NCBI RefSeq assembly: GCF_019042275.1
Contig: NZ_JAHQCW010000018.1
Coordinates: 40,643 to 104,642 of the forward strand
DNA from: Diplocloster agilis
GTDB taxonomy: Bacteria > Bacillota > Clostridia > Lachnospirales > Lachnospiraceae
Direction of reading: 5' to 3'
DNA length: 64,000 nucleotides
The notes under the pieces are model-generated. The model was given only the letters and a program-made list of their open reading frames with translations, was not told where the DNA came from and searched no databases. Below, one piece after another: positions 36,887 to 45,684 of this stretch. A program made the position numbers and the translations under genes. Each line of letters opens with the position of its first letter. Position 1 is the stretch's first letter.

Positions 36887-37957
36887 ATGGAATTAACCGA
36901 TATTGTAAAACCGCTGCTTACATGGTATGACGGCAATGCCAGGATACTGCCCTGGCGGGAGGACGCTTCCCCTTACCGGGTATGGGTTTCCGAGATTATG
37001 CTGCAGCAGACCCGTGTGGAAGCGGTAAAACCATATTTTGAACGATTTACCAGGGAGCTTCCGGATATACAGGCGCTGGCGCAGGTACCGGAGGACCGGC
37101 TGCTGAAGCTGTGGGAAGGACTGGGATATTATAACCGGGTCCGGAATATGCAGAAGGCGGCGCGGAAGGTGGCACAGGAGTTTGCGGGGGAGCTTCCGGC
37201 GGACTATGAACAGCTGTTAGCTCTTCCTGGGATTGGTTCTTACACGGCGGGTGCGATCGCATCCATCGCCTATCAGATCTGCGTTCCGGCTGTGGACGGC
37301 AATGTATTGCGGGTAGTCTCCCGTTTGACGGCCAGCCGGGATGATATTTTAAAGCAGTCGGTAAAAAAGAGGATGGAACAACAGGTGGGAGCGGTCATTC
37401 CGGCTGAACGGCCGGGAGCTTTTAATCAGGCGCTGATGGAACTGGGAGCGATGGTGTGCGTGCCGAACGGCATGGCCAGGTGTGACGGCTGTCCGCTGCG
37501 GGAACTCTGCGAGGCCAGAAAGCAGGGGATTGTCATGGAGCTGCCCCGAAAGACCCCGAAGAAGGCCAGAAGGCTGGAAGACAGGACGGTACTGGTGGTC
37601 CGGGACGGTGATAAGGTGGCCATACACAGAAGGCCCGGTAAAGGGCTGCTGGCCGGTATGTATGAATTCCCCAATGTAGAAGGCTTTTTGACCGATGACG
37701 AGGTGTTGGCATTTCTAAAGGGAAGAAAGCTGTCCCCGATCAGGATTCAGAAGCTGGAGCCTTCGAAACACATTTTCAGCCATATCGAATGGCATATGAT
37801 CGGCTATGTCGTCAGAGTGGAGGAGCTGGAAGAGATGGATGCCTCCGACTGGATTTTTATCGAACCCCAGGATACCGGGAGGGACTATCCGATACCGGCG
37901 GCCTTTGGAGCTTATACGAAATATTTGAATATAAAATGGGGATTGGATAATAATTAG
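36887..37957 (+). CDS. mutY: Adenine DNA glycosylase
   Basis: A 356-residue base-excision repair enzyme that removes adenine opposite 8-oxoguanine. LPWREDASPYRVWVSEIMLQQTRV holds the catalytic Glu (about 44), LPGIGSYTAGAIASIAY is the helix-hairpin-helix and VDGNVLRV the catalytic Asp. Four Cys (CVPNGMARCDGCPLRELC, about 186-203) bind the [4Fe-4S] cluster. The C-terminal third is the NUDIX-like 8-oxoG recognition domain. The ATG is preceded by GGAG. Confidence 0.95.
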   Translation: MELTDIVKPLLTWYDGNARILPWREDASPYRVWVSEIMLQQTRVEAVKPYFERFTRELPDIQALAQVPEDRLLKLWEGLGYYNRVRNMQKAARKVAQEFAGELPADYEQLLALPGIGSYTAGAIASIAYQICVPAVDGNVLRVVSRLTASRDDILKQSVKKRMEQQVGAVIPAERPGAFNQALMELGAMVCVPNGMARCDGCPLRELCEARKQGIVMELPRKTPKKARRLEDRTVLVVRDGDKVAIHRRPGKGLLAGMYEFPNVEGFLTDDEVLAFLKGRKLSPIRIQKLEPSKHIFSHIEWHMIGYVVRVEELEEMDASDWIFIEPQDTGRDYPIPAAFGAYTKYLNIKWGLDNN

Positions 37958-37978
37958 AAGAAAAAGGAAGTGATATCT

Positions 37979-39583
37979 GTGAGCGAGGCGATCTATTTCA
38001 ACGGAGATATTCTGACTATGGAGGGCGACGTCCCCCGCTATGTGGAGGCTCTGTTCATACGGGATGGAAGGATTCTGGCCACCGGAACGAAGAGTGAGAT
38101 GACGAAGCTTGTGGGTAAGGATACGAAATTGATGAATCTTCAGGGAAGGACCTTAATGCCCGCCTTCCTGGACCCCCACAGCCATATCACGGCCTGCGCC
38201 GAGATCTTGAATCAGGCCAGGCTTGGCAGCGCGTCCAGTTTCGATGAGCTGGCCGGCAGCCTGAAGAAGTTTCTGGAAAAAAATCCTCCGGCCCCCGGGG
38301 AATTCCTCATGGGGTTTGGTTATGACCACAATAACCTGGAAGAGGGGATGCATCCGACCAGAGAAGTGCTGGACCGGGTAAGCGCCGACATACCGGTCAT
38401 AGCGGTCCACGCTTCCGGGCACATGGCGGTGCTCAATACGGCGGCCCTCTCAATGCTTGGGATCGGCGCGCAGACACCGGAGGTGCCGGGCGGGCGGATC
38501 GGGCGGGAAGCGGATGGGAAGACGCCGGACGGTTATCTGGAGGAAAAAGCCTTCATGACATTTTCTTCAAAGATTCCCAGGCCCTCTGCCGAATCCGCAA
38601 TGGATGCGCTGGAAAAAGCACAGGATATGTATGTAAGCTATGGAATCACCACGATTCAGGACGGTTTGACCGAGGAGGCCTCGTTTGCCCTGTTAAAAGA
38701 GGCGGCCGCGGCCGGCAGGTTAAAGACAGATATCGTCTGCTACGCGGATCTTTTAAAAGCGCCCGGGCTGGTACAAAAGGAACCGGAATATGACCGGCGT
38801 TATCACCGGCATTTGAAGATCGGCGGATATAAGATCATCTTAGACGGCTCTCCCCAGGGGCGTACCGCCTGGCTGTCCAAACCCTATGAGGATGCGAAGG
38901 ACGGGTACAGCGGGTATCCGGTCTATACGCAGGAGCAGGTGGACACTTACGTGGAGCGCTCTAAGGAGGAAGGCCGCCAGCTGCTGGTCCACTGCAACGG
39001 GGACGCTGCGGCGGAACAGATGATCAGGGCCTGCCGGAAGCCCTCGAAGCTTCGTCCGGTCATGATTCACGCCCAGACCGTACGCAGGGATCAGCTGGTG
39101 AGGATGAAGGAGCTGGGGATTATCCCGTCCTTCTTTATCGCCCACGTCTACCACTGGGGTGAGATTCACAGGAAAAACCTGGGTGAAGAGCGCTCAGAGC
39201 GGATCAGCCCTGCCAGGGAAGCTGCGGATCTGCAGATGCCCTACACCTTTCACCAGGACACACCGGTCATCGAGCCGGATATGCTTGAGACGGTCTGGTG
39301 CGCGGTGAATCGGAAAACCAGAAGCGGCCGGACGCTGGGAGCGGAATATGCGGTTACTCCCTATGAGGCTTTGCAGGCGGTAACCTGTTACGCGGCTTTT
39401 CAGTATTTTGAGGAAGACGATAAGGGAACTCTAAGCCCGGGTAAACTGGCGGATATGATTATATTGTCCGAAAATCCTCTTAAGGCGGAACCGGATGAGA
39501 TCCGCAGGATACGAGTTCTGGCGACGCTGAAAGAAGGAGAACTTCTGTATGAGGCGCCGAAAGAGACAAAGCAGGACCTGTAA
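37979..39583 (+). CDS. YtcJ-like amidohydrolase
   Basis: A 534-residue metal-dependent amidohydrolase of the YtcJ type, which hydrolyse amide or formyl bonds of small molecules. The TIM-barrel metal motif is in LMPAFLDPHSHITACAE (about 60), with HASGHMAVLNTAAL (about 140), LVHCNGDAAAEQ (about 335) and HAQTVRRDQLVRMKELGI; the C-terminal GTLSPGKLADMIILSENP closes the small beta domain. GTG 37979 lies nine bases after AAGGA; a GTG at 37970 is too near that site. The substrate is unknown. Confidence 0.88.
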   Translation: MSEAIYFNGDILTMEGDVPRYVEALFIRDGRILATGTKSEMTKLVGKDTKLMNLQGRTLMPAFLDPHSHITACAEILNQARLGSASSFDELAGSLKKFLEKNPPAPGEFLMGFGYDHNNLEEGMHPTREVLDRVSADIPVIAVHASGHMAVLNTAALSMLGIGAQTPEVPGGRIGREADGKTPDGYLEEKAFMTFSSKIPRPSAESAMDALEKAQDMYVSYGITTIQDGLTEEASFALLKEAAAAGRLKTDIVCYADLLKAPGLVQKEPEYDRRYHRHLKIGGYKIILDGSPQGRTAWLSKPYEDAKDGYSGYPVYTQEQVDTYVERSKEEGRQLLVHCNGDAAAEQMIRACRKPSKLRPVMIHAQTVRRDQLVRMKELGIIPSFFIAHVYHWGEIHRKNLGEERSERISPAREAADLQMPYTFHQDTPVIEPDMLETVWCAVNRKTRSGRTLGAEYAVTPYEALQAVTCYAAFQYFEEDDKGTLSPGKLADMIILSENPLKAEPDEIRRIRVLATLKEGELLYEAPKETKQDL

Positions 39584-39673
39584 TGGGACCGTAAAAGGGT
39601 CTTGGAAACAGGAAAAGGAAGTTAAGAACTTTTTAAGTAAATATGAATGTTCATTAATTTTTGGAAAAGTCCA

Positions 39674-39702
39674 TTGGAATATCGGTGAAAAGCCTTTATA
39701 AT
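39674..39702 (+). promoter_or_regulatory. Promoter of the GT2 gene
   Basis: TTGGAA (39674-39679), 17-bp spacer, TATAAT (39697-39702), 50 bases before the start codon. Confidence 0.7.
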
Positions 39703-39751
39703 GCAGTTAGTATTGTTCGAGCAAATGAATGCATAGGGGGATCAGGAAAAA

Positions 39752-40768
39752 ATGAAATTATTGTCGATAACAGTGCCCTGCTATAACTCTGAAGGATATA
39801 TGAAACGATGTATCGATTCTCTTTTAGTTGGGGGAGAGGAGATCGAGATACTGATCGTGGATGACGGCTCCACGGACGGCACCGGGCAGATTGCGGATGA
39901 ATACCAGACGCGGTTTCCCGGTATCGTAAAAGCGATCCATCAGGAAAACGGGGGACACGGCGAAGCGGTGAACTGCGGTCTTAGAAATGCCGCCGGACTG
40001 TATTTTAAGGTGGTGGACAGTGACGATTGGGTGAATGAAGCGGCTTATAAGAAAATCTTAAGTGTCCTTCACCAGATGGCGGGAGGCAGGACAACTCTGG
40101 ATATGCTCATCAGCAATTTCGTCTATGAAAAGCAGGGCGCGGTTCATAAGAAGGTTATGCGTTATAAGACGGCCTTTCCCGTGGACGAGCTGTTTGGCTG
40201 GAAGGACGTGATGCACCTTCACAGGGGCCAGTATATTTTGATGCATTCGGTCATCTACCGCACACAGCTGCTCCGGGAATGTGGATTGGAGCTGCCCAAG
40301 CACACTTTTTATGTGGATAACATTTTCGTATATCAGCCGCTGCCCTATGTAAAGACGATGTACTACCTGGATGTGAATTTTTACCGGTATTTTATCGGCA
40401 GGGATGATCAGTCGGTAAATGAGGACGTCATGATCCGGCGGATCGATCAGCAGCTATTGGTCAACCGGATCATGATCGACGCCTATGACGTGTTCCGTAT
40501 TCCCAACCGGAAACTCAGAAAATATATGACGAATTATCTGGAAATCATGATGACGGTATCCTCCATCATGCTGATCCGTTCCGGAACGGAAGAAAATCTG
40601 AATAAGAAAAATGAATTGTGGAAATATTTAAAACAGCAAAACCTCAGGCTGTATATCAAACTGAGATTCGGACTTCTGGGAAGGGCCTGTAACCTTCCGG
40701 GAAAGGGTGGACGAAAGCTTTCCATCGCGGCTTATAAAGTCACGCAGCATTTCTTTGGATTTAATTAA
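39752..40768 (+). CDS. Glycosyltransferase family 2
   Basis: A 338-residue GT-A fold enzyme. The nucleotide-sugar site is clear: LLSITVPCYNSEGYMKRCIDSLL, EILIVDDGSTDGTGQIADEY and the metal-binding VVDSDDWV (about 91). GHGEAVNCGLRNAAG is also typical. The C-terminal 120 residues are basic and without membrane segments, so it is probably peripheral. ATG 39752 follows GGGGGATC. It stands alone; the acceptor is unknown, though cell-surface polysaccharide is usual. Confidence 0.9.
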   Translation: MKLLSITVPCYNSEGYMKRCIDSLLVGGEEIEILIVDDGSTDGTGQIADEYQTRFPGIVKAIHQENGGHGEAVNCGLRNAAGLYFKVVDSDDWVNEAAYKKILSVLHQMAGGRTTLDMLISNFVYEKQGAVHKKVMRYKTAFPVDELFGWKDVMHLHRGQYILMHSVIYRTQLLRECGLELPKHTFYVDNIFVYQPLPYVKTMYYLDVNFYRYFIGRDDQSVNEDVMIRRIDQQLLVNRIMIDAYDVFRIPNRKLRKYMTNYLEIMMTVSSIMLIRSGTEENLNKKNELWKYLKQQNLRLYIKLRFGLLGRACNLPGKGGRKLSIAAYKVTQHFFGFN

Positions 40769-40805
40769 GTTTCCCCCTTTTCAAAAGGTGTCATCTATGT
40801 TACTA

Positions 40806-40830
40806 TTATGTGGTATTAAAAACTACATAA
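40806..40830. promoter_or_regulatory. Inverted repeat before the DegV gene
   Basis: TTATGTGG (40806-40813) and CTACATAA (40823-40830) form a stem with one G-T pair and a nine-base spacer, 26 bases before the start codon. Possibly an operator or leader hairpin. Confidence 0.4.
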
Positions 40831-40856
40831 CGTGGTAATTATTTTGGAGGAAATTT

Positions 40857-41696
40857 ATGAGCTATAAAATCATTGTCGACAGCTGTGGGGAATTACCTGA
40901 AAACTTAAAAAAAGATCCGCATTTTGAGACGGTATCCCTGTCTATGGATGTGGATGAGTATCATATAGTAGATGACGAGACCTTCGATCAGGCCGATTTT
41001 TTAAAGAAAGTGGCGGCCAGCCCTAACTGCCCGAAGTCTTCCTGCCCGTCTCCCAAGAGATATGTGGAAGCCTTCGAAGGGGAAGCGGAGCATGTGTACG
41101 CGGTTACTCTCTCCGCGGAACTGTCAGGTTCCCACAACAGCGCGGTATTGGCTAAGAAATTATATAAAGAGGAACACGACGACAAGAAGATATGGATATT
41201 CAATTCCCGTTCCGCATCCGTTGGGGAGACCCTGACGGCCATGAAGATACAGCAGTGCGAGGAGGAGGGAATGCCCTTTGAAAAGGTAGTAAAAACCGTG
41301 GAAGCGTATCTGGATTCCATGAATACCTTTTTCGTACTGGAGTCCCTGGAGACTCTCCGCAAAAACGGCCGCCTGACCGGCGTTAAGGCTCTGGTAGCCA
41401 GCGCATTGAACATCAAACCGGTTATGGGAGCCACGAACGAGGGAACGATCTATCAGCTGGGCCAGGCCCGCGGGGTGAGAAAAGCCCTGATGAAGATGAT
41501 AGAACAGATCGGGGAAAAAACACCGGATATTAAGAACAGAGTTCTGGGAATCGCCCACTGCAACTGTCCGGAACGGGCGTTAGAAGTCAAAAAGGAAATC
41601 ATTGCCCGCTATATGCCCAAAGGCATCTTTGTGGTGGACACAGCCGGGATCAGCAGCATGTACGCAAACGACGGAGGCATCATCATCGCTGTCTGA
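40857..41696 (+). CDS. DegV family fatty-acid-binding protein
   Basis: A 279-residue DegV protein. Family members bind a fatty acid between two domains and can deliver it to fatty acid kinase. Seen: KIIVDSCGELPENL at the start, TVSLSMDVDEYHIVDDETFD, the SSCPSPKRYVEAFE segment, VYAVTLSAELSGSHNSAVLA and FFVLESLETLRKNGRLTGVKALVASALNIKPVM. The gene has GGAGG upstream and its own terminator. No kinase gene is adjacent. Confidence 0.94.
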   Translation: MSYKIIVDSCGELPENLKKDPHFETVSLSMDVDEYHIVDDETFDQADFLKKVAASPNCPKSSCPSPKRYVEAFEGEAEHVYAVTLSAELSGSHNSAVLAKKLYKEEHDDKKIWIFNSRSASVGETLTAMKIQQCEEEGMPFEKVVKTVEAYLDSMNTFFVLESLETLRKNGRLTGVKALVASALNIKPVMGATNEGTIYQLGQARGVRKALMKMIEQIGEKTPDIKNRVLGIAHCNCPERALEVKKEIIARYMPKGIFVVDTAGISSMYANDGGIIIAV

Positions 41697-41740
41697 GACG
41701 GCGCAGCATTCGCAGCCCAATAAAGTATCAAATAGAAAGC

Positions 41741-41775
41741 AAAAGCCGCAGGAATCCATGTTCAAGCGGCTTTTT
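41741..41775 (+). terminator. Terminator of the DegV gene
   Basis: AAAAGCCGC (41741-41749) pairs perfectly with GCGGCTTTT (41766-41774), ending in five T. Confidence 0.9.
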
Positions 41776-41827
41776 CGACATTCATTCACAAATATCAAAA
41801 AAATGTATGATAATTCAATGAAAACGC

Positions 41828-41855
41828 TTGACAATAAAGGAAAATATGATATTAT
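41828..41855 (+). promoter_or_regulatory. Rubredoxin promoter
   Basis: TTGACA (41828-41833), 16-bp spacer, TATTAT (41850-41855), followed at 41862-41874 by the palindrome AGTAA-TAG-TTACT, placed across the likely transcription start. Confidence 0.75.
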
Positions 41856-41861
41856 AAAAAC

Positions 41862-41874
41862 AGTAATAGTTACT
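41862..41874. promoter_or_regulatory. Candidate operator in the rubredoxin promoter
   Basis: AGTAA-TAG-TTACT has the same half-sites as the palindrome in the iscR promoter (24446-24456), with two more central bases. It may be bound by an Rrf2-type regulator, or it may be chance. Confidence 0.4.
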
Positions 41875-41908
41875 AATATTAAACTAAATGATATAGGAGG
41901 ATTTTACC

Positions 41909-42067
41909 ATGAAAAAATATGTATGTGATCCGTGTGGTTATGTTTACGATCCGGAGGTTGGGGATCCGGATAATGGAATTCAGCCTGGTACGGCTTTTGA
42001 AGACCTTCCGGAAGACTGGGTCTGCCCGATCTGTGGAGTAGGCAAAGAATTATTCTCCGAAGAGTAA
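41909..42067 (+). CDS. Rubredoxin
   Basis: A 52-residue electron carrier with one iron bound by four Cys. [16 protein letters not shown] (Cys 6 and 9) and [14 protein letters not shown] (Cys 39 and 42) are the two classical CxxCG knuckles, and the length is standard. ATG 41909 follows AGGAGG. It is monocistronic, with its own promoter and terminator. In anaerobes rubredoxin serves oxygen- and peroxide-reducing systems; the partners are not adjacent, although a redox gene cluster starts 0.7 kb downstream. Confidence 0.97.
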   Translation: MKKYVCDPCGYVYDPEVGDPDNGIQPGTAFEDLPEDWVCPICGVGKELFSEE

Positions 42068-42180
42068 AGAGCTGCAGGAATCGGCGGAATAAAGAGCAGA
42101 ACTACATAAAAGCTCGGAACTGTATAAGAGCTTAGAGCTACATAAGAGTTTATAACGCATAAGAGTTCAACAAAAGCCAG
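42068..42180 (+). repeat. Degenerate ACATAAGAG-type short repeats
   Basis: Between the rubredoxin stop and its terminator, phrases such as CTACATAAAAGCTCGGAACTG, GTATAAGAGCTTAGAG, CTACATAAGAGTTTATAACG and CATAAGAGTTC recur about every 17-20 bases. They resemble the CATAAGGAGTTC units at 28490 in sequence but not in period. No gene is seen. Confidence 0.5.
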
Positions 42181-42217
42181 CGGTATATATCCGGCGAGAG
42201 GATATATACCGTTTTTA
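42181..42217 (+). terminator. Terminator of rubredoxin
   Basis: A perfect 12-bp stem CGGTATATATCC / GGATATATACCG (42181-42192, 42200-42211) followed by five T. Confidence 0.92.
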
Positions 42218-42344
42218 TTCCTTAGGAAAGCGCGCCTATGAACTAAAAACTCTTTTTTAATAAGGGAATCAGGCCCCGGTCTATTTGCATAACAGAGGAT
42301 TGAAAATCCTAGAATATCGGGCCCCTGAATTTCACAGGAGAATC

Positions 42345-42373
42345 TGGACAGATCTCCGGGAATAGTGTATACT
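42345..42373 (+). promoter_or_regulatory. Promoter of the small membrane protein
   Basis: TGGACA (42345-42350), 17-bp spacer, TATACT (42368-42373). Confidence 0.55.
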
Positions 42374-42428
42374 GATACGAGATAAACAGCCAAAGCTGTT
42401 GGAACTTATGTACAAGGAGAGAAATAGG

Positions 42429-42674
42429 ATGAGCCAGGAAAAAGTGGATCGCTATAAGAAAGAAAAGGCGAACAGACAGAAAATATTAAAGAAACAAAAA
42501 GTAGAACGGATAGTCTTAAAGGTTGTTGCGGTTGTCATTTTGGTTGCTGCTCTGGGCTGGGTTGGCTTTTCCGTTTACGATATCGTTCAGAAACGGCCTG
42601 TGGAAACTGCCTATGTGGATTTGTCTGCTGTGGACAACTATATGAATGGGCTCGAGGAAGAGGGAGAAAATTAA
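42429..42674 (+). CDS. Small single-pass membrane protein
   Basis: An 81-residue protein: a very basic N-terminal segment (SQEKVDRYKKEKANRQKILKK), one membrane helix (about 31-53, VLKVVAVVILVAALGWVGFSVY) and a 28-residue acidic tail ending EEEGEN. The positive N-terminus predicts an inside-N, outside-C topology. ATG 42429 follows AAGGAGAG. No family recognised; function unknown. Confidence 0.75.
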   Translation: MSQEKVDRYKKEKANRQKILKKQKVERIVLKVVAVVILVAALGWVGFSVYDIVQKRPVETAYVDLSAVDNYMNGLEEEGEN

Positions 42675-42767
42675 TAAGAATTTCTTTAAATTCCACTGCA
42701 TTTTTGTCATAATGTTTATCAATTTTGTAGTATAATAATTACAGAATTATGGCGGTGGTGAAAGTGC

Positions 42768-43538
42768 ATGACTCTGTATGAAAGTATATTTGAGCGGCGG
42801 TCTGTCCGGAATTTCCGGATGGATCCGTTAAATGAGAAGAGTATGAGCGGAATCAGCCGATATAAAGAAGAGCTGATTCCGCTTTTTGCGGAAATTGATA
42901 CAAAAATAGAGATTATCTCCAACTTAGACAAGCAAGCCGGTATCAAGGGGATGTTTACGGTAAAGGCCCCTTATTATCTGCTGTTTTATTCCGAAGAACG
43001 GGAAGGATATCTGCAGAACGCCGGTTATATGGCGCAGCAGATGGTCTTATACCTGTTCTCCAGGGGGATCGGCAGCTGCTATCAGGGGATGGCCAGACTG
43101 ACAGAAGGGGAAGTCGACAGGCAGGGCCGGATACTGACGCTGGTGATCGCCTTTGGCGAGGCGAAAGGGGAACTGCGCAGGAAACCTGCCGATGCCAAAA
43201 GGCTGGATCTTCAGGAACTTTGTGTCTTCAAAGAGGAGCCCGGCCGCAGTGAAAGGGAACTGCTGGACGCCGCGCGTCTCGCGCCTTCTGCGATGAACGG
43301 CCAGCCCTGGAGGTTCGTGGTGTATGGGAACCGGATCCATGTGTTTATGAGAAAATCAGGGCATTTCACCTACAGAAGCCGGAAGTGGGAACGGGTGGAC
43401 ATGGGAATCGTCCTAGCGCATTTGATGATTGCCATTGATGATCTTTGGATTGACGCGGTGATGAGCCGGCTTGAGAATATTACCCATAAAACCGTGCCGA
43501 ACAATGAGTACGTGATAAGCGTCGTGCTGGGAAAATAA
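42768..43538 (+). CDS. Nitroreductase-fold protein
   Basis: A 256-residue FMN-dependent nitroreductase-superfamily protein. YESIFERRSVRNFRMDPL is the conserved N-terminal FMN-binding element, and LLDAARLAPSAMNGQPWRFVVYGNRIHVF is the second. The arrangement, with the APSAMNGQPW element in the second half, matches the duplicated TM-type nitroreductase subfamily rather than NfsA/NfsB. ATG 42768 lies after GGTGGTGAAAG. A TATAAT at 42731 is a possible -10. Substrate unknown. Confidence 0.82.
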   Translation: MTLYESIFERRSVRNFRMDPLNEKSMSGISRYKEELIPLFAEIDTKIEIISNLDKQAGIKGMFTVKAPYYLLFYSEEREGYLQNAGYMAQQMVLYLFSRGIGSCYQGMARLTEGEVDRQGRILTLVIAFGEAKGELRRKPADAKRLDLQELCVFKEEPGRSERELLDAARLAPSAMNGQPWRFVVYGNRIHVFMRKSGHFTYRSRKWERVDMGIVLAHLMIAIDDLWIDAVMSRLENITHKTVPNNEYVISVVLGK

Positions 43539-43605
43539 TTTTGGAGTTGAGGGAGTTTATTAAAAAACTTTTATTTAAAAACAGAGAAAAAATTTAGAAA
43601 AATTG

Positions 43606-43634
43606 TTGACAAATTTGCTATCCTATAGTATATT
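43606..43634 (+). promoter_or_regulatory. tRNA-Gly promoter
   Basis: TTGACA (43606-43611), 17-bp spacer, TATATT (43629-43634), about 33 bases before the tRNA. Confidence 0.8.
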
Positions 43635-43667
43635 AAATACTGCGTCTGGCAGTGCCGGATGCAATAA

Positions 43668-43739
43668 GCGCGAGTGGCTCAGTGGTGGAGTATCGCCTTG
43701 CCAAGGCGAGGGTCGCGGGTTCGAATCCCGTCTCGCGCT
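43668..43739 (+). tRNA. tRNA-Gly (anticodon GCC)
   Basis: A 72-base tRNA. The acceptor stem GCGCGAG/CTCGCGC, anticodon arm CGCCT-TGCCAAG-GCG with anticodon GCC, and T arm GCGGG-TTCGAAT-CCCGT are all intact. CCA is not encoded; a run of T follows directly, so it is a single-gene transcript. Confidence 0.96.
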
Positions 43740-43752
43740 TTTTTTATTTTAT

Positions 43753-43792
43753 AAAAGCCGTTGGGTTTCCGGAGGGAGATCCGGCGGCTTTT
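43753..43792. terminator. Terminator after tRNA-Gly
   Basis: AAAAGCCG (43753-43760) pairs with CGGCTTTT (43785-43792), with an inner hairpin; preceded and followed by T/A-rich DNA, so it could work in both directions. Confidence 0.7.
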
Positions 43793-43837
43793 GATATATC
43801 CCGCAATAAAAATTTTTTAAAGGAGGGAGAGCGTGAA

Positions 43838-44488
43838 GTGGATGAGATTTTGATGAGCTGTCCATTGTTTGCGAATATGGAACCCGATGAAATTACCGGC
43901 CTGTTAAAATGCCTGGGGGTAGAAAAAAAGAAATTTTCTAAGAACCGCATGGTATTTACGGCCGGGGATGAAATCCAAAGCGTTGGGATACTGCTGGAAG
44001 GAAAACTGCAGATTCTGAAAGAAGATTTCTGGGGAAACCGCATGATTTTGGCGCAGCTTGAACCGGGCGAGCTGTTTGGCGAGGCATTTGTCTGCGGAAG
44101 GATCAAGGAGCTTCCGGTTACTATACTGGCTGCCGACGACAGCCGGATATTGCTTCTGGATTACGCAAGAGTGATAACTTCCTGTCCGGCTTCCTGCGAA
44201 CATCACAGCAGACTCATCCGAAATATGGTACAGATTCTGGCCCGAAAAACCATAGAGATGAACCGGAAGATCGAGATCGTTACGCAGAGAACCATTCGGG
44301 AAAAAGTGCTGGCCTATCTGTCCGGGCAGGCGCTTCAAAGGGGCAATCCTTTTGACCTGCCTTTTAACCGGCAGGAAATGGCTGATTATCTGGCTGTGGA
44401 CCGTAGCGCCTTATCCAATGAGCTGGGAAAGCTGCAAAAAGAGGGTAGAATCCGGTTCCAACGGAATCATTTTCAGATTTATACTTAA
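43838..44488 (+). CDS. Crp/Fnr-family transcriptional regulator
   Basis: A 216-residue regulator: cyclic-nucleotide-binding-like beta barrel (about 15-120; VGILLEGKLQILKEDFWGNRMILAQLEPGELFGEAFV), dimer helix and Crp helix-turn-helix (about 170-205; FNRQEMADYLAVDRSALSNELGKLQKEGRI). Single Cys residues are present (SCPLF at the N-terminus, CLGV, CGRI, CPASC), so redox or metal sensing is possible but not shown. GTG 43838 follows AGGAGGG at about 11 bases; ATG 43853 is the alternative. It lies just upstream of two flavodoxin-like genes, which it probably controls together with other redox genes. Confidence 0.88.
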   Translation: MDEILMSCPLFANMEPDEITGLLKCLGVEKKKFSKNRMVFTAGDEIQSVGILLEGKLQILKEDFWGNRMILAQLEPGELFGEAFVCGRIKELPVTILAADDSRILLLDYARVITSCPASCEHHSRLIRNMVQILARKTIEMNRKIEIVTQRTIREKVLAYLSGQALQRGNPFDLPFNRQEMADYLAVDRSALSNELGKLQKEGRIRFQRNHFQIYT

Positions 44489-44504
44489 AGATAGGGGAAA
44501 GAAT

Positions 44505-45020
44505 ATGAAACTAATCTTAAGTGATAGAGCGTTAAATATTTCCATTGATAACAGCAGTGGCACGATTCAATATATAGACCTGACACAATTAAACATTTCA
44601 AACTGTACCGGATGCTTTGGCTGTTGGACGAAAACACCGGGAAAATGCGTCATCCGGGATGATGCGGTAAAGGTATATCCATATATTGCGCAAAGTGATA
44701 CCTTGCTTTATATCAGCCGAATAAAATACGGAGGATATGATACGGTGATGAAAACAATGCTAGAACGTTCCATTCCGGTCCAGCAGCCGTTTATACGCCT
44801 CGTGAATGGCGAGACGCATCACGTTCAGCGCGACGTAGCATTAAAAAAGGCAACGATTATTGCGTACGGGGACATTGGAAGCGGGGAGAGGGATGTATTT
44901 AAAAAGCTCGTGGCCCGCAACGCGTACAATATGAATTTTGATAGCTATCAGGTCCTTTTTGTCCGTGAAAAAGAGTTAGAGCAAACGGTGAGAATGGAGG
45001 TATCCAAATGGGAAAAGTAA
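44505..45020 (+). CDS. Flavodoxin-like iron-sulfur flavoprotein, first of a pair
   Basis: A 171-residue protein related to the NADPH-dependent FMN reductase/iron-sulfur flavoprotein family. It has the CTGCFGCWTKTPGKCVIRDDA cysteine segment (about 37-50), but lacks the GSPR-type FMN phosphate loop expected at the N-terminus (it begins MKLILSDRALNISID). ATG 44505 follows AGGGGAAAG. It overlaps the next gene by 13 bases. The two may form one functional unit, because the next protein has the loop this one lacks. Confidence 0.75.
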   Translation: MKLILSDRALNISIDNSSGTIQYIDLTQLNISNCTGCFGCWTKTPGKCVIRDDAVKVYPYIAQSDTLLYISRIKYGGYDTVMKTMLERSIPVQQPFIRLVNGETHHVQRDVALKKATIIAYGDIGSGERDVFKKLVARNAYNMNFDSYQVLFVREKELEQTVRMEVSKWEK

Positions 45021-45610
45021 TGATCTTAAACGCAAGCCCAAGAGCGCCCAGATCTAATTCTAAACGTTACGCAGAGATTTTTTCAAAATATGATCCATCA
45101 GGCTGTGAATATTATAATATTACGAAGTCCAATCACAAAGATCTGTGCGCAAAAATAGAGGCGTTTTCCGATGTCCTGTTTGTATTTCCCCTTTATGTGG
45201 ACGGGATTCCCTCAACGCTTCTTCAGTTTTTAAAAACGCTGGAAGATCACGCGCCCCGGTCAAAACCTGTCATATCCGTATTGATAAACTGCGGATTTAT
45301 CGAGTGGGAACAAAACGACGTGGCCATATCGATGATAAAACTATTTTGCGGGCAAAACGGTTATGCTTTTGGATCAGCTTTAAGCATTGGCAGCGGAGAG
45401 GCAATCTTAGACACGCCGTTCAAATTTCTAGCAGACAAGAAAATAAAAAAATTTGCTGCATCAATAGATAAACAGAAATATGGATCTTTCCATACGGCGA
45501 TGCCTCTTACGAAAAGGGTTTATATTAATGCATCCACGGATTATTGGATCAGGTATGGCAAGAAAAATGGCATTACCAGAGAACAGATGGAAAGTATGAA
45601 GATAGAATAA
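45008..45610 (+). CDS. Flavodoxin-like protein, second of a pair
   Basis: A 200-residue flavodoxin-fold protein with the FMN phosphate loop MILNASPRAPRSNSKRYAEIF (about 4-24) and VLFVFPLYVDGIPSTLLQFLKTLEDH (about 57-82), the usual flavin-contacting strand. It lacks the Cys segment found in its partner. ATG 45008 follows GGAGG within the upstream gene. It probably shuttles electrons or reduces a small molecule; substrate unknown. Confidence 0.8.
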   Translation: MGKVMILNASPRAPRSNSKRYAEIFSKYDPSGCEYYNITKSNHKDLCAKIEAFSDVLFVFPLYVDGIPSTLLQFLKTLEDHAPRSKPVISVLINCGFIEWEQNDVAISMIKLFCGQNGYAFGSALSIGSGEAILDTPFKFLADKKIKKFAASIDKQKYGSFHTAMPLTKRVYINASTDYWIRYGKKNGITREQMESMKIE

Positions 45611-45684
45611 AACCATTTGGCCGGAAATAGAATACGTTTCTTTACAAAACAGGATAACAAATAGCGCAATTTATCCGCAAACTA

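Noticed and set aside
43652..43837. N-terminal extension of the Crp/Fnr gene reaching back into tRNA-Gly
   Set aside because: The frame crosses the tRNA and its terminator; GTG 43838 with AGGAGGG is the reasonable start.
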